In this document: in pieces, positions 22,759-33,092 of the stretch
Position numbering within the stretch: the stretch's first letter is position 1
How the letters are laid out: every line of letters begins with the position of its first letter
DNA from: Symsagittifera roscoffensis
Taxonomy: Eukaryota; Xenacoelomorpha; Acoela; Convolutidae
Direction of reading: 5' to 3'
Length of the DNA stretch: 64,000 nt
NCBI RefSeq assembly: GCF_963678635.1
Contig: NC_087063.1
Span: forward strand, 69,711,617 to 69,775,616
The notes under the pieces: model-generated
Told to the model about the DNA's origin: nothing
What the model saw: only the letters and a program-made list of their open reading frames with translations
The model's database searches: none
Translations under genes and position numbers: made by a program

Positions 22759-23501
22759 GTGTCTGCGGAAAAACATGTGAAAACGAAAGACCCACTCTTC
22801 GGTTGGACAATAACCGAAAGGGCGCTCGAGGCACCACCAGATAGTTTGGACTCGGCATCATCGACGGGTACGTCGATAAATATTTTTGTTCGGGGAGTGG
22901 GTGTAGGACTTACCCACACAGAAAATTTGATGATAAAGAAGCTCAGGGAAGTGAGAGAGACCAACGGGCTGGAATTGGATCAGGAGGAGGGTGAGCCTAC
23001 CATAGGGCGAAATTTCAAGACAAAATTTGAAATACCCAATGAATATTCAGAGAACATCCTGATCACGGACAGCGACTTCATCTTGTCAGACAGGACAAGC
23101 GCGATCTGCATAACGGCAGATATGAGCTTCAAATCGAGACTAGAGGCCGGCTTCAAGAGAGAGTATCAGAACGTGGAGTTTCTATTTAGGCAGAGAACGG
23201 GGCTGGGAGGAATGGCTGCGCTTCCTCCATCGGTTTCACAAGTTCCGGGAAAATATCTGTGCTTCTTGGTACCAAGCGTCAACGAAAGGAACACGATAGA
23301 CCCGAACACGTGATGTTGGCACTAACGAGGCTAAGGGACTTCATGGTCGAAAGAGGGATAGTTGAGGTCTCCATGCCGGTCTATGACCCAAACAGGGGCA
23401 AGTTGAACCCTAGGGAATTGTACGCCATCCTTCACGTGGTCTTTGCAGAAACGGAGATAACGGTACACCTACACAAGGAGTACTACTTGAGTATCGCCTG
23501 A
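22759..23501 (+). pseudogene. pol: macro domain at the C-terminus of pol
   Basis: Tail of pol after the integrase. From about 23,010 it reads as a macro domain of the OARD1/TARG1-like type: strand ILITDSDFILSD, then TSAICITADMSFKSRLEAGF with FKREYQNVEFL, GGMAALPP, the strand KYLCFLVPS, helix LTRLRDFMVERGI, strand VEVSMPVYD, then NPRELYAILHVVFAETEITVHLH. Known macro domains bind or hydrolyse ADP-ribose derivatives. The usual GCGLD loop after MP is replaced here by YDPNRGKL, so catalysis may be lost or altered. A frameshift near 23,290 splits the frame. Element 2 has the same domain and same altered loop (46,690-47,083). Ends with TGA at 23,499. Confidence 0.78.
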
Positions 23502-23985
23502 GTTTCGAGCGGACATGGAGGTCTCGAGTCAGGTACACGGGGACACGATTCTGGTAGATGGATTTTACTGTAATTGGCATGACAATTAAATCTTAGAGAG
23601 TTAATGGTGCTAAAACATGAAATGAATCTGCATGCTCTTAAAAATCTCTAATTGAAATATTTTAGTAATTAATTGGTAGGATAATGTTTTAAACACAATA
23701 ATGGGGGGAGGGGTAAGATTAGGCACAGGACATCTCGGTCTAAAAACTGCATTTTATTGTCAGATTGATTTGCCAGATTGAGTTGACGACCCAGCCGCAC
23801 TCATTTAAAAAGAAAAAAGAAGGTCTTGAACAAGTTCACTATCAGCAGCTTTGAAGGGAAACATTTCTCAAGTATCAAGTGAGGAAAAGGTATTTCTCAA
23901 GTTGGTTGAAAAGGTAATTCTCAAGTTGGTTGGTAAGGTAATTCTCAAGTTGGTTGACACGTGAGATCATCTCAAGATTGTGACG
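23502..23985 (+). promoter_or_regulatory. non-coding gap between pol and accessory ORFs
   Basis: 484 bp without an open frame. It includes ATGGGGGGAGGGG at about 23,701, which resembles a polypurine tract, and three 24-bp tandem copies around AAGGTAATTCTCAAGTTGG at 23,885-23,956, just before the next ATG. Element 2 has a gap at the same place. It could hold a splice acceptor or internal promoter for expressing the accessory ORFs (inference). Confidence 0.45.
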
Positions 23986-24408
23986 ATGGCGGATAGTTTT
24001 TGGAAATCTATGCCTGCAGTGCCCAAGAGACCTACGCTCGATGAACTATACAAACGCTTGAGGGATCTGGACTATATCCAAGTCGATGAGAGGATGGCGG
24101 TGACGTTGAATGCCATCCTATAGTTAGAGGCGCAGGGTGAATGTAGGGAATCAGCGACAGAAGCTGTCTTGATGGTTGGCTACACGTCGGAGGGGATATC
24201 CAAACAGGAGCAGACCAGATGGTTATCCTGGAACGTGGATGGAGGCGTGAGGGGATTCGAATTGGCGAGGAATCCCGGCTTAAGCAATGACACGGAATAT
24301 GGCGCGGGACAATTTCCACTTCCCGCCAGACCGCCAGCCGGATTCGCGGCCCAATCCACGAGCAGGCCATTGTCTATGATACGGTCTCAACAGACACAGG
24401 AAGCATAA
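23986..24408 (+). pseudogene. accessory ORF a (small helical protein)
   Basis: 140 codons from ATG, broken by one TAG at 24,121-24,123. It begins MADSFWKSMP and has a helical N-terminal half (LDELYKRLRDLDY, ERMAVTLNAIL). Its counterpart in element 2 (46,058-46,366) has the same position, similar length and a similar central region. No known domain recognised. Confidence 0.6.
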
Positions 24409-24423
24409 CCGGACCTCAGTAGC

Positions 24424-24930
24424 TTGAAGGGGGAACTAGAGAGGGCACAAAGGAAAAGAGACAAAGCGAGCCTTGACAGGGACGGCGCGAAGCTCGAGAG
24501 GGACCAGGTAAACCTGGAAAGAGATCAGGCGATCCTCGAGAGGGATCAGGCGAGGCGTGATCTCAACATGATCAGGGCGGAGTGACAGCAGGAGCAAAGG
24601 GTCCGCGAGAACGAAGCGAACTGTGAGCAGCTGGAGTCGGACATGGAGAATATTCAGAGAAGACAACGACAGCACGCGAGACAGAAAGAAAAGAGGACGA
24701 GTACGACGAAACCAGCGGCCACAGCATCGAGACCTGAGTCGCGAATGGAGGTGGACGAGGTTCCTCGGCCCAGTGGCCGATTCAATTTAGATCGGGTGGC
24801 CCAGGAGCACATGAACGAGGGGCTGGAGGTGTGGATACCACCCGAGCCAATGCCCTCTGTACACAGTCTGGATACGCAATCGATACGGCCATTGATGGAA
24901 GTCATGCTCCCGGGTATAACCCTAATTCAA
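24424..24930 (+). pseudogene. accessory ORF b (coiled-coil protein)
   Basis: Open frame with one TGA near 24,583. The first half is a run of LERDQ-type heptads (ASLDRDGAKLERDQ, VNLERDQAILERDQARRDL), a clear coiled coil; a basic stretch follows (RRQRQHARQKEKR). The end merges into the next ORF by a frame change near 24,930. Element 2 has a coiled-coil ORF in the same place. It may have acted as an oligomerisation or RNA-binding part of the next protein. Confidence 0.6.
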
Positions 24931-25968
24931 CCACAAGTAATAGCCAAGTCGGGTCGAGTTCATTACGTCTCAAGGAATTACATGACAGATTACAGTCGGG
25001 AGCCCGTGACGATTCGATGAGAAAAGAGCGACCTCCTACTTGGAGGGACCATCCAGTTAGGAGTGTGATAATCGCGAGTTACAAAAAGAATAAGGATGGC
25101 GCATATCACAGGCACAACCGAATGGAATGGACGACAGCACAGCGGGCCAGTAGGGACTGTTTCCATGACGCGGCCTGGGCTGAATACTTCACTCAACCCG
25201 AAATATCGGAGGGTGCGGTTCACCTGATCATAGGAGACAGCTTAATACGGATGCTGACATGAATCCAATCACACTGGCATGTTGGAGTCTTGAGTTTTTC
25301 TGGAGCTGCGGCGCCGCAGATGTTGGCGTCCCTGGAGATGTTCGGTATGGTAAAGATCTACACGGTCACTTTGATGATGGGGACCAATGTTGTATCTAGA
25401 GGAGAGTCAAGGAAAGTGATGAGGTTGCACGAGAAGATGACTCGTATCCTTCAGGAGCTGAGAATTTGTTGAGATCCCGCGATACTCACCATCTGAAGAC
25501 GAATGAGAAGGTGCGAAATATTAACGAAGAGATCAGGCAGATTCAGCAAACAACCGTGCTCCCCGTGAGATTGCTAGATATGGCCGACCTGATGGAACGT
25601 TCCCTTCCGGAAATGCATCCTCGGACGGCATCCACTTTGACACTCCCAAGTGAACGGAGTGGCTGAATGGTGTCTTCCAAAGGCTCATGAACTTGCTAGA
25701 GTCGGACTTGCTGGAAACGGCCCTTTTTACCTTTGGTCCACCCCCGATACCTCGTTTCTTTGCCCCTAGACCCCTATCCAGCCGTCTGGGAGCGAGAGTC
25801 GATTCGAGAGACAGTTCGAGGAGTAGCCGGACCAGACAACCAGGATCCACACCGATGGAAGTCGAGGAGGCGGAGTCGTCCACGCCCCAGAATTCGTTGG
25901 TGTCTTCAGTAGTGGTAGTGGACAACAAGAGGGTGGGGAGACCGTCAGAGGCGAATAAAACGCGATAG
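24930..25968 (+). pseudogene. SGNH/GDSL hydrolase (accessory ORF c)
   Basis: Three SGNH blocks in the right order and spacing. Block I is HLIIGDSLIRML, with GDSL at 25,233-25,244; block III is LMMGTNVVSR, with GTN at 25,380-25,388; block V is SDGIHFD, with DGIH at 25,624-25,635. SGNH enzymes are serine hydrolases (esterases, lipases, acetyl-hydrolases) using Ser and the Asp/His pair. The LSFSGAAAP stretch after block I fits block II. The frame is interrupted by TGA at 25,260, TGA at 25,471 and small shifts. The C-terminal 100 residues are low-complexity. Element 2 has the same protein with GHSV in block I and DSMK in block V. Esterases are known in ORF1 of some LINEs; one downstream of pol in a Gypsy element is unusual to my knowledge. 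Confidence 0.82.
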
Positions 25969-25971
25969 TCG

Positions 25972-26937
25972 GTGAGGGTAAAAGAGATGGATCTGGAGGA
26001 TTTGGAGTGCAGACAGGAATTGGCAGAAGTCCTGGGGCTCAAGGACGTGTCGCACGAGAACTTGGGTCGACACCACTGTATAGATTGGTTAAAGGCCCAC
26101 GAGGCACACTTCTTAAGAGTGAGGACAAAGGAGACAGCAGGCTTGACTAGGATCCCACTGAAGTCGGTAACGGAACCAATCAACTACAGGCCACTGAAGC
26201 AGTTGGGAATTCCGGGACTCATAGTGGAACCTCCCAAACTTCGAACAAGCATAGCCCAAACCAGGGTGGCAACTCCCGCGCAGTTAAGAGTGGTGGAGAA
26301 GCTGCTTGAGCCGGGAGACATGGGGCTCCCGGATGCCGCGTACGAAGGTTCTAAGATAGCCGATGATCCGAGATATGGTAAGCCCTACGGGAGTTCGCAG
26401 TTGGCCAAAACCTTGGCAGTATATGATCAATCAGACCCGGGAGCGGCAAGAGTAATCAGCGTGGCGGGCTCGGATTTCGAAGGGACGTCCCTGAAACTAT
26501 TTTGGCCGGAAACCTTAGTGTATTTGCTGCCTGGTGCGGAGTTAAATGAGATGCCGACCCTGGTGGTGGCGATGAAATTGGAGATGCCTTGCGAGCCGGA
26601 GGTACTCCTATTTGCAGGAATGAACGATCACTTGCATGCGGCAGCGCTACTAGAGCAACTGAAATGTGAGGCACCAACGCCTAAGAAGATCTGGGAAGCA
26701 ATCCAGACAAGTTCGCTGCAAAGAATGAGGTGCAGGAATCGGTGGTTTCTCGATTCGAACCCCGGACAAAAGTGGCATTCACGACGTCCCCGGGCTACGC
26801 GAGTATGCCACCTGCTTTACAGTTCGTGTATGCCATGTTGATCTTGATAGCGAAAGGGAACGCGTGGCGGGTACTGATAGCTGCCTGTAATCGCGAGCTA
26901 GAACAGACAAACTTGAGGGTTTTTTAAGTCAGAACTG
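25972..26937 (+). pseudogene. accessory ORF d, N-terminal part (second SGNH-like domain)
   Basis: Residues about 160-260 of the 289-codon frame contain ISVAGSDFEGTSLKLFW and then LLFAGMNDHLHAAALLEQL. GMND (26,617-26,628) at the end of a hydrophobic strand looks like block III of an SGNH fold, and the following strand VAFTTSPGYAS fits. Element 2 has IILAGTDLD and VFDGINNNLHSRGLLSRL in the same arrangement and VFVLSPGYA after it, so the pattern is conserved. I could not find a block V His. The frame shifts near 26,735 and again near 26,925. Function unknown; SGNH-like fold is an inference. Confidence 0.55.
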
Positions 26938-28119
26938 GCAGCGGCATGGGCGTATGTGTCTCATGCTTTAAGGGGATTCTATGAATTAGCAGATATCCTC
27001 ATAGTACTGGACGAGGTCCTCTTACTTGAGATCTCGAACTTCGCTCGGCAGTTGAAATTTAATCCAGAAATAAGGGACAATCACCCGATAATAGGCCACT
27101 TGACAGCTAGTCTGTGGTTTCTAGGCATGGATCTGACTATCACGAGCTCCACCAGCAAGGCGAGGGTACCAATTAACGAAAGAAAGAACGTGGCTGCGGC
27201 CGAGAAACAATTGGAAGCAATGGCATGCCGTCCAACGCAAGAGAGAGGCAGGTGGCCGTTCCTGACACCAAGGCTTGAGAATGCCACGGACAAGACGCGG
27301 GAGAATGCACCACTCCTCATCAAGCACATATGGGAGTTGCTTGAGAGGCAGCTGGAAGTGGCAGAGAGCAGAGACAAGACGGTAGGAAGATTCGTCACAG
27401 CGGCGAATGAAGTCACCGTTGGGGGATTCTGGAGGGATCACGCGAAGGTTGATCTGAAGACGAGGAAGAATCAAGAGATCTTGAGGCTCTTGAGCCCTTG
27501 TTGGGAGAAGAGGTACATGCCTAGATTGTTTTATGCGAAAGATACCATCTTCGAAGCGTTCGTGCATGAACTGCTGAACATGCCCATAAATCTCTTGTAG
27601 CCCCTGTACTTGGTCTGCCCCAGGTATCTGTTCAACATGGGTTCGGCCTACATGTTCAGTAGGGGTTTAGAAACACTACGAATTGACGGATATTTGACAC
27701 TAGTGCTCTTGACCCACGGCGAACTAGCAGCATTTCATCAATTCATGAAATATGGAGAGCCTCTGTCGATGGGGAAGACTCACCCAAGCGCGGAAACCTA
27801 CTCGTATAAAGGCACGGCCGGACTGAAGACAATGTTGGTGGAGTACCTCTTGATGCAAAATTGACACATGACAGGCGAAGAAAAGAATCCCAAGACGAAA
27901 GAGGAGTTGAAGGAGGCGAATGGAGGCATGCCTTTATTGACGGATCTGTGTCTGGCCATGAGATCTGACCCAAAAGGGATGATCAGGGGGCTTGGTGAGG
28001 TCGTGACCTGCATCTATGGGCCTGCGGTGACATACGCCTTTCCTGACCCGCTCGTGGCGGCATACCGGAACTCAGTGGTACACGTGAGCTTAATATTGTG
28101 CCAGATGGGACAGCGCTGA
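26938..28119 (+). pseudogene. accessory ORF d, central part (hydrophobic segments)
   Basis: Continuation of the same protein: helix-rich (YVSHALRGFYELADILIVLDEVLLLE) with hydrophobic runs around 27,580-27,650 (LLNMPINLL, PLYLVCPRYLFNMG) and 27,690-27,740 (GYLTLVLLTHGELAAFHQF). TAG at 27,598-27,600 and TGA at 27,862-27,864 interrupt it. Element 2 (41,477-41,923) has stronger hydrophobic runs here (LSIVVILVLFVTFG). Membrane association is possible but not shown. No family recognised. Confidence 0.55.
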
Positions 28120-28952
28120 ACTGGTGCAGACAGGAGGAATTGAGGGCACGGATGAGCGACACGGTGCTCCTCGGGAAAGTGAAAGATCCCGAGTTGATGG
28201 TGTTAAACTTCCGGGGACAGTTACAGTGCAGAATGGGGGGGGGGGACGTGAGGGTCCCATAGAGGTCTACTCCAAATTCTGGAATTTGAATCCCCTGGCA
28301 GCGGATAAGCAAGATATCTTGAGAATCGCGGCATGGAAAGGAAGTTTTGACATGGTGAAGAAAGAGCTGGAGATGATACTTGAATGAGAAGTTCTGCCCA
28401 CCACTGTCCCAGTGTTCCCGATAATCAGAACAATGACCCTGGGGATGAATAGCCCGCTGGCGGTCCCATCCCTACACGCGAGAGCCACGGTGGAGAAGCA
28501 ACAGAAGGAGTTCACGGATGGTTGGGATCCCTTGTTTATTGGGTACTCAGCCGCAGTTTATTATCAAGACAAATTCGTGGACGACCCAAGCGAAAAAGAT
28601 GAGAAGTTCGATGCCCCCGAAGTTCGAGGTTCGGGATATCTTGAGGACGCACAAGCAGGCTAGGCTGGAGAACATGCTGCCGGTTTGGGATGATGGAACA
28701 ATGATCGTGGAGGAGGGACACGTTGCCTTGAAAGACGAGATGAAGTTCGCCACGAGGAAATATCGAGCACCCTACGGGCTGGACCAACTGGAGATGAAGC
28801 AAGAGGAAAAGGAGCTAAATGCGGCAGGCCCCTTATATGTAGCCCTGACGAAGTACAAAAAGCAGGACCCAGCTACACCCTCACCCCTATCGGTGGGCAT
28901 CCCTGGAGACAAGAGAAGCGGTCCCGTGGAGAATAGGTTTAGAGACGCCTGA
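28116..28952 (+). pseudogene. accessory ORF d, C-terminal part
   Basis: Continues with LNWCRQEELRARMSD, then a frame change at a run of eleven G (28,235-28,245), VYSKFWNLNPLAADKQ, TDGWDPLFIGYSAAVYYQD, another frame change near 28,620, then RKYRAPYGLDQLEM and an end at TGA 28,950. Element 2 keeps NWCEK, FTKLWNLRP and MDPCFVGRKAALLQY in the same order (40,373-41,210). An extra copy of its first half is inserted in element 2 at 37,628-38,271. No function known. Confidence 0.6.
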
Positions 28953-29568
28953 GCAGAACCCAGCTGAGAGGGATTTCACCACACAGGAACTGCTGCAGGA
29001 CTTGAGTGGAGACAATTGGGCGAACACAGCCACACCACCCCTAACATCATCCCCTCGCAAAGACTTGGAATTGCTCTTGAAGAGCGAGACTTCCAACATG
29101 GGGATGTAGCTCTTGAGCGCTGAGGAAAGCAAGAAGAACGCTTTTGAAGGCAACAAGTGGATGTTCCTGAACACTCTGGATGAAAAAGCGTGGCGAGAGT
29201 TCTTGAGCGAGTTCAATCAGAAAAAAAAGAGCGAGACTACGCTGGAAGACTTCCAAGAGAAGTTATGGGACACGGTGGTGAAGTTTGGGGAACCTGTCTT
29301 GATGGGTACCGGGTTGGATGAGAAATCAAGAGAGGAGCTGTTGAGCAAGATGATCAAACTGAGGGAAGAAAAGCGGAGGAACAAAGATGATGCATGTAAA
29401 GACAGCTCTACTCTGAACAAAAAAACTGGTGATAAAATGATTAAGATTGAGAGGGATGATAAGAGTAAGACTAGTAATATGAGTAAAGATACTAATATCA
29501 TTAAGGCACAAAAAGGGGGAGGCAAGAGTTGGAGAGGCTGGATTGGGATAAAGAAGTCGAATCGGTGA
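28953..29568 (+). pseudogene. accessory ORF e (charged helical protein)
   Basis: Open frame with one TAG at 29,107-29,109. Contains KWMFLNTLDEKAWREFLSEF and long charged helices ending in Lys/Asp/Ser-rich tail with KDSSTLNKK and DKSKTSNMSKD. No recognised domain. It may be the linker between ORFs d and f in a long precursor. No convincing counterpart was identified in element 2. Confidence 0.45.
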
Positions 29569-29897
29569 TGATAGTGGCAACGCCCCCAAGTAGAGGGATA
29601 AAGTCTCGGAAAAGGAGAAGAGAGACAGAAGAGTTTAGTAGTACCTCGGCGGATGCAGTCTCTGGGAAGAATCTGAAGGAGACGGCTCCCATAATTTTAG
29701 CACGATGGAAGACATCAGTTTACAAGGGCAGCTCCGCACCAAGAAAGCTAACCGAGATGATGAAGGGAATAGAAGTCTCGACAAGCTCAGCAACGGAGGA
29801 AGACTACCGACCTCAGAAGGCAAACACGACGAGTGGGCAAAAATGGGAAGTAGAGGTTAGCAAAGAACTGAGCACCAGGCCAAGGGGAAGCGACTAG
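29529..29897 (+). pseudogene. accessory ORF f (basic, NLS-like)
   Basis: 122 codons, overlapping the end of ORF e by about 40 nt in another frame. It contains GIKSRKRRRETEE, a good match to a monopartite nuclear localisation signal, in a Ser/Thr-rich context. Element 2 has a short frame with SPRRRRIEG at the corresponding place (40,150-40,392). Function unknown. Confidence 0.4.
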
Positions 29898-31677
29898 CTA
29901 GCGATCCTCTTGAGAGAAATGCGACGAGGAATACCGCTCGACCTTGGTGGATGGCTCTGGAGACCATGAAAGAACTGGATGATTGCCTGAAGAAACTCGA
30001 TTGTGGATTTCCCGCAAGCGTCGCAATTGGGCTACCCAGCAAAACGCCGAGAGTAACAAGTTAGAGTTGGGGAACCAGCTGAAACGAACTTGGCAAAATC
30101 TGCTGCGGGAGTACTTCAAAGAGGCGATGAGAACGCCCTCGTCTGCGTTGCCATTGATGGCAAACCCTTTCGTCAGGACGGCAGGACAACTGATGTTCGC
30201 ATGGAGCCTGGTGGGAATAGAATTAGAAGTGTTGACCTCACACGATAAGTTGAAGCTGGGCGACAAGAGTCTAGAGGTTTATCAGATGCTGGTACAGCAT
30301 ATCGCCAGAGATAATTCCGGCTTGAGTCTAGCGAGAAGAAAAGATGCCCCTTGTTTCTTCAGGTGGATAATGTCAGTGATGACCAATAGTACCGTCCAAG
30401 TGTGTCATCAGAAGGCCATGGGGAGCAAAACTATGGGGAGGAGAGTCTCCATGTTCATACTGAACTTGTATCAGAGTACGAGAATCGAAAAGGAAGATGA
30501 CTCCAGACAGTCTCTAGAGAACCACGGGAAACTTGGCGAAACACGGAGATTCTACAACAAGAAGTTCGAAAGGGGGCATGACGTGCATCACAATTTAGTC
30601 CTGGCTGGAGAATACTCAAAACCCAACAAACGGGGGGTATACCAGTACGTATCTGGAGTAATGGGGATAGCATATAACCCTCTTTTGGATTCAGAGGCCG
30701 GGAATGCCCACAAGAATTTTGAAGTGACCGAGTTGTTGAAGTTTTGGACAGAGAAGATAATTGAAATTGATCCAGCGGAAAGGGAGAGACCGAGCCTAGG
30801 TCTGATACTTGAGGAGATGCCAGAGATTGTTAGCGGCGTACCACGCTCAAATAAGAGGGTGGAACTGAAGATGGGAAATGGAAATGGAAATGGCATGCTG
30901 GTCACGAATCTGGGAGCGGTTTGGAAATTGCTGAGGCCTTTTTGGTGTCCACATTCCCATGCAAACTTGACAGAAGAAGTCACGGAGCGAGTGAGACTGC
31001 TGCCGACGAAGGATGAAGATTTGGGAGATCTGAACGTGATACACAAGCTAATCTTACCCCATAATAAGGAGCCGGGAGAAATAATGAACAAGCTAGAGAA
31101 GTCAATTAAGAAGATCGAACCCGGTAGTTGTCTCGATCTGACGTCTGGAAGTGGAGAACATTCTTGCGATGGACGATCATGTGTCAGGATACAGTCCTTT
31201 CAGAGAGAAGATCTAGCAACTTGGTTTGGCGACATCAACGAGAAAGAGAAGAGTGAAGTGCAGATAGTGGCTGAGTGTTACACGAACACTACTGTAATTA
31301 TAGCAACAGCATTGGGGTTCTTCTCAAGGATGTGCAGTTTGCAGTCGCTGGAGATGCTGGAGTCCGAACACCACTTGGTAACAGCGTTGAGCGTGGAGTC
31401 ATGGCCCGGAGCGCTGCAAATAACCCAGAAGCAAATCAGAGGGTGGAAGATTGTTCTAGAGGCTGAAATGGGGTTTCCCGTGAGTGAAGCCTACAGTTTG
31501 CCAGTTAACGCAAAGTCCTTAGTGGGATCAATCATGGCCAACATGTGTGGAAGCCACTACCCACTACACATGGAGATGGTGGAGGTATCCAGCCGGAGGA
31601 TACTGATTGACAAAGACCTCCCATGCCCAAATGCGTACGCCTGGCAAGGGGGACTGTACCGGGGGAAAAAGAGATAA
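29898..31677 (+). pseudogene. accessory ORF g, large unknown protein (564 codons open)
   Basis: The longest open frame of the accessory region (29,983-31,677); its true start lies upstream in another frame (MALETMKELDDCLKKLDCGF, about 29,950). Landmarks: SLVGIELEVLTS, RRFYNKKFERG, YQYVSGVMGIAYNPLL, LGDLNVIHKL, TTVIIATALGFFSRMCSL, LVTALSVESWPGALQITQKQIR, LVGSIMANMCGSHYPLHMEMVEV. No domain recognised; no signal peptide or clear transmembrane segment. Element 2 retains a diverged copy with the same landmarks in the same order (36,917-40,107), which argues for past purifying selection. Openness over 1.7 kb in an otherwise broken element is notable. Confidence 0.65.
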
Positions 31678-31958
31678 CTTGAGCGAGATCTTGGGGGAGG
31701 AACTCTTGAGCCTGGAAGGTGAGAACACTAGTGACATCGAGAGACAAAACACGATCGGGAAACCGATAAGCAGCACACCAGCACTGGAGGAGAATGATGT
31801 GACGCACGGAAAAAATGATGGAGATGGAACCTCTGCTTGAAGCATCGGGAGAACGCAACCTCCGGAGTATGAACCTCACACATGGGAAATGCCCGTGCCA
31901 CTGCCTGGCTCAAACGGTGTGTTATCCGTAGCAATCAAACCTCTGTCTGATATGGGAC
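31678..31958 (+). other. linker between accessory ORFs g and h
   Basis: A frame change puts about 190 bp (31,650-31,840) into an acidic, Ser/Asn-rich stretch (LSEILGEELLSLEGENTSD), followed by a Pro-rich piece. Probably low-complexity linker of the precursor. Confidence 0.35.
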
Positions 31959-32483
31959 GTGGATGAAGTTAGGTCAATCGGATTACCCGATCATCGACAG
32001 AAGGTGACCCTACTGGTAGTGAGTTCAATGCTGGCATTGCGATGGATGGAAGAAAATGTAACGAAGTATCGAGAGTCGAAGACACCAACAGCGGAATCGA
32101 TACTCGCCCTTGATTATAGCAGGAGTCTTGAGTTGTTTGAGACTGCGTGCAAGGTATTCGCTTTACCAATGGAGATCAGGCATGTATGGAGCCGCAATAG
32201 ATTCTTCCCATGGTTTCGAGCGACATTGACGTCTTGGTTATACGCGGTGACGAAGGATCACATGAAGAAACATCAGAAAGAATATCGAGTGTTCCTGGCT
32301 GAGATAGGGCCGGAAACCTTCAAAAGACCCTTATTGACCCATCGTAATGCAACCACAACGTGTTGGAAAAAAGCTGGTCGGTTGTCTAGAGATAACACCA
32401 AGGCGAGGGAGTCAATTTTGGAAGAAGACTTGGCGAAGAACGTGAGTTTGAGCCTACACAACTCCTTTTGCCTGAACCGGTAA
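31959..32483 (+). pseudogene. accessory ORF h (last conserved ORF)
   Basis: 174 codons. Central part SLELFETACKVFALP, RNRFFPWFRATLTSWLYA, KDHMKKHQKEYRVF and LTHRNATTTCWKKA aligns with element 2's 36,390-36,746 (DLFETMCKLFNIP, CFKVNMTAWLYEDAKKHM, VTHRNAVTT). Looks like a small, basic alpha-helical protein. No family recognised. A 61-codon frame follows after TAA (32,490-32,675), with LRQITVSDASRPSTSKARS at its end, probably its tail. Confidence 0.6.
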
Positions 32484-32489
32484 TCTGAA

Positions 32490-32675
32490 GTGAAGGGCTT
32501 GCCCAACCAGGCGAAAAGATTGCAAGAGCAAAGGGAGTGGATGCGATCCTACGAGCAATTGAAGGCTTGGGAAGAGATCTTGATCAGCTCCAACGATGAG
32601 GAAGCGCTGTTGAGGCAGATCACAGTGTCAGATGCATCGAGACCTAGCACCTCGAAGGCGAGGAGCACGAAGTGA
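32490..32675 (+). pseudogene. tail of accessory ORF h
   Basis: 61 codons separated from ORF h by a single stop and a few bases. Helical and charged (RLQEQREWMRSYEQLKAWEE), Ser-rich end. Likely the C-terminus of the last protein. Confidence 0.35.
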
Positions 32676-33080
32676 GCAGGGAGCTCAGTGTCGGTTTCTT
32701 GAGTCTTGAGAGGGAAATAAAGTGGGTTTGAGTGTGAACTCGGATAAGAATTTTTGATGAGCCAAAGTACTGTTATGAATATGCTATATCTATTATATGA
32801 AACAAAATGCTGCATGACAATTTTCTGATTGGATAAAACAAAGGAAATTTTAATCATTAGCTTAAAAAGCGGAAATTTAGGGTTCAGGTGTATGCAGATT
32901 TTAGTTGCTGTATAGCGATAATGTGACAATTTTGCATGGTTGTGAATTTTGGGGTGTAGGTAAAAGTTAAATCTGCTGCAAACTTCTGTAAATGACCACT
33001 GGCACTGCATCTTGAGCAACACTCGACATTCTGGGGACTCACTGGCAGACGGCGACACGCGATGAGGACATCGATCTTGA
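32676..33080 (+). other. element 1 3' untranslated region
   Basis: About 400 bp without a gene between the last ORF and the polypurine tract. Confidence 0.5.
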
Positions 33081-33092
33081 GTCGGGGGAGTA
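33081..33092 (+). promoter_or_regulatory. polypurine tract of element 1
   Basis: GTCGGGGGAGTA lies directly before the LTR start TGTGCCA, the position where plus-strand DNA synthesis is primed in LTR retrotransposons. Confidence 0.65.

Larger units (their letters stand above)
19163..22881 (+). repeat. duplicated pol segment, copy 2
   Basis: Tandem partner of 15,424-19,158. It starts within the RT thumb (TPTLEDHIERLDE) with no upstream RT, and continues into the macro domain at its end, so copy 2 supplies the native 3' part of pol. Confidence 0.85.

Noticed and set aside
25972-31677. A retroviral-type envelope gene in the accessory region
   Set aside because: No signal peptide, furin site, fusion peptide or C-terminal membrane anchor is recognisable; hydrophobic runs alone are not enough.
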